This document shows, in pieces, positions 8,522-16,446 of a DNA stretch of 21,563 bases. The stretch spans positions 1 through 21,563 of the forward strand of contig NAVB01000159.1 of the NCBI GenBank assembly GCA_002179805.1, read 5' to 3'. A program made the translations under genes and the position numbers. Within the stretch, counting starts at the first letter, position 1. Each line of letters begins with the position of its first letter. Under the pieces are notes generated by a model. It was not told the DNA's origin. It ran no database searches and saw only the letters and a list, made by a program, of their open reading frames with translations. This DNA comes from Acanthamoeba lenticulata (taxonomy: Eukaryota > Discosea > Longamoebia > Acanthamoebidae).

Positions 8522-11325
8522 CTAGGCTGGCTGGGAGGTTTGGGCCTCATTTGAGCCCAGAGGGCAGGCGTGAGCGGCCACAAACGACGGGACGAACGAC
8601 GCAACGGCACGCGCATCCGTCGTAAGAAAGAGCGGCAGCGAGGCGTAAGAGCACGCGAGGATGCCCGAGACGAAATGAGAGCGAGAGTCGCTCCTCCATC
8701 CGTCCGTAGCGGTCGTCTTCGTCGTGGTTCGGGCAGCCGTCGTCGTTATCGTGGCGGGACCATCAAGACACACCTTGCTCCGTGGGTGGAATAGCTCTCC
8801 GATACCGCGGAGAGCGGCCAAAGCGGGCAGTGGCGGCACGAAGAACAACCTCCGCGCCAGCGACTCGGATGAAGGGCTTTGAAACGTCGTTGCTGCTGCT
8901 GCTCCTCCTCGTCCTTCTCGTCCTCCTTCTCCTTCGTCGATCCACTGGTGCCTAAGTGAAGAGGGAACGTCCAGGAAGTGCTGGGTGGGGATCTTGAGGG
9001 CATAGGCCTGCATGCCGCGCTTGCGCATGTAGTTGTAGGGCGTCGCGCTTGTGTCCTGCATCACCCCAGCAAAGAGGCCCAGTCCGTACGACAGCGAGTG
9101 CGCTCGGGCCGGGTTACGCACGTCTGCAGCCGCTTTTAAGGTCAAAGGCTCCTTGCAGTCGGCCCTGCTGGACCGACCCTCGAGCTCACTCGGGTGATGA
9201 ACAACATCACCATCCTGCGTTCCGGGTGCGAGAAGGGGGGAGTCGCGTGTTGGGTTGCGAGAACCGCGGTAGAGCAGGAAGAAGTCCTGCAGACCTGACG
9301 GAGGCCTTCGCACTTCTTTCGCTTGGTGCTCTGGTTCGTGTTCTTCTCGTTGTTGTTGCTGCTGCTGCTGAGCAAGAGGTGGTGGCCACCGCCACAGCGA
9401 CCAACGCTGCTGTTGAAGCCGCTCCCACGTCGCGCTCTCGTATTCTTCCTGGTCTCTTGGTGTGCGTCCATCAGACTCGACGCTATTGGACGCTCCAGCT
9501 CCGGGCGGGACGGGCTGTCGCTCGAGGCCAAGCTCAAGGCAGAGGCTGTCGTAGATGACATCCTTGCGTCGGAGATAGCCACGCTTGGTGAAGGAGTGCA
9601 CGCACGGGTCGACCACGGCCACCGGGGCCAGATGCCTCTTGAGCGCTCTCCACTCGTTATCGGTCGTCGGGTGCGTTGTTGACGGCTCGTCTTCGGCCGC
9701 CCATGCGATGAGCTTGGGGTAAAGGTTCTCGATCAGGAAGCCGTACCGGTCATGATCGCTCCTTCCGCTTGCCTGGTTGGGCACGTTGGGCACGCGAGCT
9801 CGCCCCCACGGCGCCTTGACGTTGCTTCCTCCAGCTAGGTGATGGCCGCCGCCGCCGCCATCATCATCGTTGTCGCTAGCGCTGTGCACGATAGAGCGGA
9901 TCAGCTGAAGGCACTCTGCGCTTCTGGCGCTGCTCTCGGCCGACTGCGGAGAAGCTCTCGCGCAGAGCTTCACCAGCTTGCGGAGACGGGCGATATCGGG
10001 ACGAATGAACTCTCGATAGACCGAGCCCATCGCCTCTCGCTCATGTTCAAAGGTCCAGGTGTCTGGGCGTGGCGACGACGGAAGGCTGGAGGATTCCGCA
10101 TGACCGCCATCGCTCACGGACCGCAAAGGGGGGCTTGCCCACCACTCTCGCAGCCTGTCCTCGAAGGTGGCGGAGCGCAGAGGCCACTCCTCGAACAGCC
10201 GGGCGACATCTGTATCGGCGCCCTCCTGCATCTGTGTGCGTATTGAATCGCGCAAGATCAGCAAAAGCTTTGGATGAAAGCTTCTGTCACATCATTGGGA
10301 AGAGGGAGGGGGAGGGTAAGGTTTTGCTGTTGTGCGAACCTGTTCAAGATCATGAAGTAGAACCGCCACACGCTCCAAAACTACACACAGCCAACAACCT
10401 TTTCGCGGATCTGCATGCCATGGTGCATGTAGAGGCAGCCGAGGCGTGAGTCTTACATCCATTCAATGGGCCACAAGTATCAAGGTAGCACTACAAGGGG
10501 TGTGTCTGTGTACCGTATGGAAAGGGTACCTGAGCCAGAAGGTATTGATGAACACATGAAGGCCCTGCGATCGTGTCGGTAGACGTTGGCGAGGCACCAG
10601 GCGCGTAGCTACGAGTACCGACGGACGAAAAGAATGATGCTGGGAGGAGCGGAGAAGCCTTGAGAAAGTTGACAAGGCGGCAGTTGACCTCGTAATGGAC
10701 GAAGCACTGGCGCGGGTCCATAATGAAGGCCCTTGCCCGCTCGAGGAAGGAGCTCTCAGTGAGAGCGCCCGTCCAATGCGGCCAGGTCTTGTGATCCCAA
10801 TGCCACACCTGCCCGCATCCCATGAACAGGCCCTCTTCCATGCACTCTGTTGAGGAGCCCTCTCGGCGCGCGCGCGTGCATGGTGGTGAGGTCAACTGGT
10901 CCAAGTTTTGGGAAACGGTTGAGGTTGAGCAAGAGGAACATCAGTTTTCACTTACCTTCTGGCGAGGTCAGGTGCGTAAAGGAGGTGCAGGCGCGCTCTC
11001 GCAAGTACTCCCGGATGCAAAACAGTTCGTACAAGGTACGCGGCACTTTGAACTGCCGGAGAAGAAAGCCCGACAACGAGGAACAGCCTGTCTTCGCTTC
11101 TTCTGCTTCCTCCTTCTCCCCGGTCGAAAAGGCAAGGCTCGTAGGGAAGGTCCGCCGCACGAGTGTGGCGTAGACTTCGGCTTCATACGCTTCAGCCGGC
11201 ACGACCTCGGGTATGGCTTGTGCGTCCGGCGCATCGGCGGATGATGATGCCGCCACGGCAAAGAGCACTTCTTCGCCGTGGCCAGCATGAGTCGGCCAAT
11301 CCGTCCAACCTTGGTTCAGCTCCAT
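8522..11325 (-). CDS. Large multi-exon protein of unknown function
   Basis: I do not recognise this protein. The firm parts are exon 1 (11325-10956, from ATG; MELNQGW...), ending at a GTAAGT donor, and a long terminal exon ending at 8522. A second exon from 10846 joins exon 1 in phase 1 and reads ECMEEGLFMGCGQVWHWDHK. A tentative continuation is 10846-10623, 10564-10530 and 10283-8522, about 796 residues; it joins HVFINTFWL to RSFHPKLLLILRDSI, which faintly resembles a RasGEF N-terminal (REM) segment, but no RasGEF catalytic domain is seen. The C-terminal exon has low-complexity Gln, Gly/His and Thr runs and one well-ordered block (about 9110-8940) containing YGLGLFAGVMQDTSATPYN. No signal peptide or clear membrane helix at the N-terminus. 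The middle exon borders use weak donors and could be wrong. Confidence 0.5.
9350..9373 (-). repeat. CAG/CAA repeat encoding a polyglutamine run in the unknown gene
   Basis: On the coding strand CAG and CAA codons encode seven consecutive Gln residues, followed by a charged REEHEPEHQ segment. This is a common amoebozoan low-complexity insertion rather than a domain. Confidence 0.6.
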
Positions 11326-11532
11326 GGTGAGATCATATCAAATTGATATAGATCTCCCGCTCGACTGGCCCTACTTGTCTTCTTTCCGGCCGGTGCAGCC
11401 CCCCTCGGCAGGGCAAAGGATAATGACTGGGGAAAACTGATTGAGAAAATAAAAATAAAAATAAAAAACTTGCGTGCCACATCGAAACCGCCAAAGAAAA
11501 GGGAGCAGCTCACACCATTTATTTAATCCAAC
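11326..11532. promoter_or_regulatory. Compact divergent promoter between the unknown gene and COMMD7
   Basis: Only 207 bases separate the two ATGs, which point away from each other. The segment holds a 15-base perfect palindrome (ATATCAA-A-TTGATAT, 11335-11349) close to the unknown gene's start and an A-rich AAATAAAAATAAAAATAAAA block (about 11447-11467) nearer COMMD7. Confidence 0.5.
11335..11349. repeat. 15-base palindrome ATATCAA-A-TTGATAT in the divergent promoter
   Basis: Both 7-base arms match perfectly around a single central A. It lies 10 bases upstream of the unknown gene's ATG, so it may be in the 5' leader as well as in the shared promoter. Confidence 0.5.
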
Positions 11533-12788
11533 ATGCGATTCACAAATGAAGTGGTGGACGAAACGCTGTATGCCGACTTTCGGTTGATGAATGGGCTCAA
11601 CGAGGAGCAATTGGAGGAATTCCTGGGGCTTGTGCTGCGCTTTTTGGCGGGACAGACTGCCGCTGAGTTTATGGAAGCTGTCGGCGCCTTCGCGAGTGCC
11701 CACAAGGCTTCACCCAACTCTCTCAAGAATCCTCTCCGTGGCGCTCTACTCATATCCTTATTGACCTGCTTGCTCCTTCCCCAGAGTTTGATTTATTTAT
11801 TTTTTCTTTTTTTTTTTAAAAAAATATGTTAATTAGTTGTTTGTTGTGCGTGTTAGTTTAGTTTTTTTGAGCAATTTAAGATTATTGATTTTCGTTTATT
11901 TTTGTGGCCTCTTCTCCTTAACCCACCCGTGCGCACTTCTTCAAGGGAGCACTTAAGTCGAATCTCACTCCCGCTTACGTCAAGGAGGACCTTGTTGAGC
12001 TTGGTACGTACCTTGGTGGCCAATATTGCATGTTTTTCTGTGTGGCCTGTGGATGTGTGTCTGGCGTGGTTTTTCAAGTGCACGCCTTGTTGTCTTCTGG
12101 TGTTAGATTACGTGGTCTGCTCGGGTTACTGTCCTCTTACTCTAGTGTCGTCGTCACCGTTTGCTTGCATTTGTATGTGGTGGCGGTGGGTGTGGTTGGG
12201 GGGGGGAATCCATTGTGTGGTGGACAGGCCTTGCGGAGGACAAGGCGGAAAAGGCTGAACAGCTGTGGAAGAGGCACTACCTTGATCTGAGCCGAGCTGC
12301 AAGTGAGCAGACTCTCATGGTTAATGAGCTCGTTGATATGGATTGGCGATTCGGCGGTATTGATATGCATTCCTTGATCCTTTGCTTTGTTCTTTCATAA
12401 CTCTGTGCTTCATCCGTTTACCAAGACCTGTTTTTCTTATGTGCTCTGTTTGTGTTTGTGTTTGTGTGTGTGTGTGTGTATATCTTCATGTGGCGCAGTG
12501 ACGTCGTCGACGTCAGAGATGTTTCGTGTTGGCAGCACTTTTCTGCAACTGAAGCTGGTGCTCAACAAGGGAGTCACCAGAGACAACGTGAGCATGGGTG
12601 CGGCCACTGCGTTCTCTGTTATCATCATTATTTCATATTTTTTTCAGACGCTCTGGTCTGATTCTGCTCCGGAGACGGCACTCACTCCCAACACACACAC
12701 ACACACACCAGAACTCTCACTTCCGCAGTTCTATCAGTTCCTTCACGAAATGGAGAAGGCCAAGGCCTCTCTGGACTTCTTCAGCTGA
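11533..12788 (+). CDS. COMMD7: COMM domain-containing protein 7
   Basis: COMMD proteins form the ring-shaped Commander assembly with CCDC22/CCDC93 that recycles membrane proteins from endosomes; animal COMMD7 also dampens NF-kappaB. Exons are 11533-11751, 11937-12003, 12228-12356, 12499-12597 and 12712-12788, giving 196 residues (human about 200). The N-terminal helical part runs to GALKSNL. The C-terminal COMM domain contains LVDMDWRFGVTSSTSE, GSTFLQLKLVL and ELSLPQFYQFLHEMEKAKAS, closest to COMMD7 among the ten human paralogues. The first intron is not GT-AG. Splicing at ATATCC...CAC gives LRGALLFFKGALK, the same length as human between SL and GALK, with no gap, whereas no in-phase GT donor exists. 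The other three introns are ordinary GT-AG, all phase 1. ATG 11533 is the only start consistent with length. Confidence 0.93.
11752..11936 (+). other. U12-type AT-AC intron (minor spliceosome) in COMMD7
   Basis: The 185-base intron begins ATATCCTTA, matching the U12 5' site consensus RTATCCTTT at eight of nine positions. It ends CGCAC. A branch-site match CTCCTTAAC (11914-11922; consensus TTCCTTRAY, one mismatch) places the branch A 15 bases before the 3' end, within the narrow 10-16-base window known for U12 introns. Both exon borders are phase 0. There is no strong polypyrimidine tract between branch site and acceptor, as expected for this class. Confidence 0.88.
12004..12227 (+). other. 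Intron 2 of COMMD7
   Basis: A 224-base phase-1 GT-AG intron, GTACGT...GGACAG, carries a run of nine G near its 3' end. The join restores VELG-LAEDKAEK, matching human ITLG-LSEEKA. Confidence 0.85.
12464..12479 (+). repeat. GT dinucleotide repeat in COMMD7 intron 3
   Basis: An uninterrupted GT tract preceded by looser GTTTGTG units lies 19 bases before the GGCGCAG acceptor at 12498. Confidence 0.85.
12691..12708 (+). repeat. AC dinucleotide repeat at the 3' end of COMMD7 intron 4
   Basis: An AC tract runs directly into the CCAG acceptor (12711), where a pyrimidine tract would normally sit. Confidence 0.85.
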
Positions 12789-12852
12789 TCATTGCAATGG
12801 TTTTATGGCCTGCTACTTGGGTCAAACCGGTATCGTATCGTTCAGGAATTGC

Positions 12853-12858
12853 AATAAA
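12853..12858 (+). terminator. AATAAA polyadenylation signal for COMMD7
   Basis: A canonical hexamer 64 bases after the COMMD7 stop, followed by an A-rich stretch. Confidence 0.6.
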
Positions 12859-13209
12859 TGATAAAAAAAATAGTAAAAATTAAAATGTATAATCATTACA
12901 TAAATACGTGCACTACGCCACTACCGGTAGCGGCAGACACGTCCTCAAGCACGTGCAGCCAGGCACACCCGCCTGCGGACCCCGACGAGCATCACCTCGG
13001 CTCCTTCTTCCTGCTTGCCCCTCTGGTGCGTTCCTGTGTCCTGGCTCGTCGCTACTTCTGAAACAAGCTGCAAGAACTAAAACGTTGCAAACTTACCTCT
13101 CCAGCTTTCGCGGTCTCCTGCCTTTGGGCAAAGAACCTGTCCCACTCCCGCCCCTGAAGTGGTGGAGAGCAATTTTGAGCACACAACGATCTTGCCTCCC
13201 CGGCAACTC

Positions 13210-13246
13210 GTTAACGCCGTATTTTCCATAACCTGTCCGCGTTAAC
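13210..13246. repeat. Inverted repeat GTTAACGC-(21)-GCGTTAAC upstream of the ABCG gene
   Basis: Perfect 8-base arms, each containing the self-complementary GTTAAC, are separated by 21 bases (centres 29 bases apart, nearly three helical turns). The site is about 240 bases upstream of the ABCG ATG. Confidence 0.5.
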
Positions 13247-13483
13247 TGATTGTGGCTAATCTCACGCCGCCCCAATGGGAACTTTAGCGCGGAAAAGAGA
13301 CGCGTCGACGAATCGACAACTTTCTTTTCCAAACTCTCCGCCCTATAGGATATTTTCCCGCTTGATTATCACCTTAAGGAAAGTGCACGGCCGATCACTC
13401 GGCTTTTGCGGCAGACGCGAGGGTACAAAAACCAAGTCCTCTGTCTATGGCAAATAGTAGAACCACCCTCTCTCTACACGAGA

Positions 13484-16155
13484 ATGCAAACCCAGGACAT
13501 AGAGCTGGTTGACGACTTCTCGGGGCGCAGCTCGCGAGCTAGTGACGAAGAAAACAGCCACCCGCACCCGGACGTGGAGTCTGGTCGAAGCTCCGACAGC
13601 CTGGACAACGACGACTACGATAGCGAGGCGACGGAGAATCAACACGTTCCGCCCGTGTGCCTGTCCTTCCACGACATTGGGTTCTCGGTCAAGCTGACCA
13701 AGGGCCCCCTGGCCAACGGCCTTCGCGGCCTCCCGGCCAAACTATGCGGCAGCGACAAGCTATGGGAGAAAGAGACCAAGCACATCCTTCAGCCCATGTC
13801 AGGGCACTTCCTTCCCGGCCGTCTGGTGGCTATCATGGGTCCTTCAGGTGAGTGGCTAGCCTCAGAGACATTCTGCTCTTGCGTGCGCGCGCCAGCTTGA
13901 GCTCAAAGCTTCGGATTGTGGCTCCTCGTCCCGTGCAGGTGCGGGTAAGACTTCGTTCCTCAATCTGCTTAGCGGTCGCACAAGGAGCGGGCACCTTGAA
14001 GGTCAAATTCTCATCAACGGCCACAAGCTGAGCCGCAACCAGTTCAAGCAGGTGAGCGCCTACGTCATGCAGGAAGACACTCTGCTCGGCAACCTCACTC
14101 CCAGGTATACCTGTCACCCACTCTCTCTCTCTCTCTCTCTCGATCTAGTTCACTCACTTTGGGTAACCGCGCCGGGGCACAAAAACAGGGAGCTGCTCAC
14201 GTACTCGGCGTTGTTGCGACTGCCTCGAGTCATGAGCAAGGAGGCCAAGCTAGCGCGTGTCGAGAAGGTCATGCGCCAGCTCAACTTGATAAAGTGCGGC
14301 GACACTCGGGTGGGCGTGCCCGGAGTCACTCGCGGCATCTCCGGTGGTGAGCGACGACGCGTGTCGATCGGGCTCGAATTACTGGTCAACCCGCGGCTGC
14401 TCTTCCTGGACGAGCCCACATCGGGCCTGGACAGCACCATGGCCGAGCAAGCCGTCACCATCCTGCGCGATCTCGCTCGCCAGGGCCGCACAATCGTCTG
14501 CACAATCCATCAGCCGTCATCGGAGATCTTCAGCCTCTTCGACGACGTCTTCCTGCTGGCCAACGGCTCGCTCGTCTACAGCGGGCCCGTGAAGCAGCTC
14601 ACCTCCTATTTTGGCAAGCAGGGCTATCCATGCCCTCAGTTCACGAACCCGTCGGACTACTACATGCGCCTCCTCTCGCGCTCGGAGAGTGTGCCAGAGG
14701 AGAATTACATCGCCCGCATCAAGAGCCTCGATGCCTACCACAAGGCCAACAACAACATCCTCCCGATCGAGGGCCACACCATAAACCTCCGCCAGTCGTC
14801 CCTCATGCCCACCGCCACACACCACAAGGCCGGCAAGGAGCGCAGCGACGACGTCAACATCAACGAAACTGAGGGCGATGAGGGCGCGTCCGAGGAGGGC
14901 TACGAGCAGGTCGAGTTCAAGAACGAGAAGCTGCCCAAGCTGAAGAAGGCCTCTCCGCTCTTCCCGGCTCAGTTTATGTTGCTATTGAGTCGATCTTTCA
15001 AGCAGTACATCCGCGACCCTGGTACACACAAACGCTCCCCCCCAAAGAAATCTGCACCCCACGAGGCGTCATTATGGCCATTTCTCAAGTTGTTGTTGTT
15101 GTGTTTTCTATTGGCAGGCACGACGACACAGCGACTGATTATCAACACTGGTATTGCACTCGTTACCGGATTGCTTTTCCTGCGGATTGGCTATGGTCAA
15201 AGCGACATCCAAAACCGGATGGGCGTGCTCTACTTGCTGGTGACCCAGGCCATGTTCATGACCGGCACCTCTGTTCTTCACCTCTGTACGTCATGTCGCC
15301 TCTTGTCCGTGCACACTGGTGTGTACATTGACCTCTCATCACTTTGTTGTTGTTGTTGTTGTTGGCATGAACAGTCCCCTCGGAACGCCCGGCATTCCTG
15401 CGCGAGTACGCCAACGGCATGTATGGCGTGACAGCCTACTACCTGGCCAAGTCCACAGCCGATCTGCCCTTTCAAATCATCTATCCCACTATCGTCACCA
15501 CCATCATCTACTGGATGGTACGTGTTCAATCAACCCACCAGGTGGTGCACTTGTTGCCGCTGCCTCAAGTTGACTCTTGTTCAAAATTATTCTTTTCCTA
15601 TCAGGTCGGGCTCCGGGAGACAGCGGATGCCTACTTCATCTGTCTGGGCATCACTATCATTGTCGCCAACATCGCCCAGTCGCTCGGTCTCCTGGTCAGC
15701 GTTGGCACCGAAATCCCGTACGCCTGTCCCATGCCGAGCGCACCCACCACCACCATGTTTACACGTGTGTCTCACTGGTGTCACCCTTTCACAGAGTCGC
15801 ATTGTCACTGTTTCCAGTGACGGTTATCCCACACATGCTGGTGGGCGGCCTGTTCCTCGTCGTGTCTGATATCCCCTACTACTTCTACTGGCTGCTCTAC
15901 ATATCGCCTTTCTTCTACGCCTTCATGCCGCTGGCCATCAACGAGTTTGACGGCGTTCGGTTCCACTGCAGCGCAAGCGAACTGGTCAACGGTGTCTGCC
16001 CCTACGAGACGGGCGAGGACATCATCCGACGACTCGACTTCGACCGCTACCACTTGTGGATTGGGCCTGTGTGCCTTCTCGCGATCTTCCTGATTCTGCG
16101 TGTCCTCACCTACCTCGCTCTAGTCCTTCTGGCTCGCAAGAAGTCGTCCACCTAG
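13484..16155 (+). CDS. ABCG-subfamily half-transporter
   Basis: An ATP-driven exporter of the White/ABCG type that should dimerise in a membrane; substrates in this family are lipids, sterols and xenobiotics. Exons are 13484-13847, 13939-14104, 14189-15021, 15118-15285, 15375-15517, 15605-15717 and 15795-16155, six GT-AG introns of 77-96 bases, all phases consistent, 715 residues. An acidic Ser/Asp-rich N-terminus precedes the nucleotide-binding domain: Walker A GPSGAGKT (split by intron 1), signature ISGGERRRVSIG, Walker B RLLFLDEPTSGLD, and H-loop TIHQPSSE. A charged linker follows. The transmembrane domain begins near LLLSRSFKQYIRDPGT, a conserved start of the ABCG membrane domain, and ends with hydrophobic helices before KKSST. 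NBD-before-TMD order defines the G subfamily. All catalytic motifs are intact. For intron 6 I chose GTACGC...TCACAG (15718-15794) because it gives EIPVALSLFPVTVIPHML without a gap. Confidence 0.93.
14121..14141 (+). repeat. CT dinucleotide repeat in ABCG intron 2
   Basis: A near-perfect CT tract occupies the first half of intron 2 (14105-14188). It is not adjacent to the acceptor, which is preceded by an A-rich stretch instead. Confidence 0.85.
15344..15364 (+). repeat. TTG trinucleotide repeat near the 3' end of ABCG intron 4
   Basis: TTG units end ten bases before the ACAG acceptor (15374). Intron 3 of the same gene also carries a shorter TTG run (about 15090-15102). Confidence 0.8.
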
Positions 16156-16213
16156 AGCTCTTTCTCGTGCCGTGCCGCACGTGCTCCCGTGTACAAAACT
16201 GTTACTGCAAGAA

Positions 16214-16219
16214 AATAAA
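16214..16219 (+). terminator. AATAAA polyadenylation signal for the ABCG gene
   Basis: A canonical hexamer 59 bases after the ABCG stop, in the 291-base gap between this gene and the convergent kinase gene. Confidence 0.6.
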
Positions 16220-16446
16220 AGTGAAATCTGGAGCTTCTGATCCCGGTGCTGGCGGAGTACGGAGTGGTGTGGTTTTTTGTGCGCACGAACAGCAAGATGG
16301 AAGGGCTTGCCAGCACCTGGTGCAGCGCTCGGCAAAATAGGCAAAGGGGAGGAACATAGAGGTCTCGACGAGAGAAGTGCGCAATTCTTTCTGTTAAAAA
16401 GAGTTTCATGAATTGAGAGGCCAAACTATTTCTACAACTACTACAA

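Larger units (their letters stand above)
12789..13483. promoter_or_regulatory. Intergenic region with ABCG promoter
   Basis: The first 110 bases are the AT-rich COMMD7 3' end. The remainder precedes the ABCG start. It contains an inverted pair GTTAACGC (13210-13217) / GCGTTAAC (13239-13246) and a TTTAGCGCGGAAA element (about 13283-13295) that resembles an E2F site. No open frame here looks like a protein. Confidence 0.45.

Noticed and set aside
11752..11826. COMMD7 exon 1 running on to the TAA after the T-rich stretch
   Set aside because: It would end the protein before the COMM domain, whereas the downstream exons match COMMD7 throughout.
15718..15826. Alternative ABCG intron 6 ending at TTTCCAG (15820)
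   Set aside because: It needs a weak GTCCCA donor and loses VALSLFP; the 15718-15794 intron has a better donor and fits the family.
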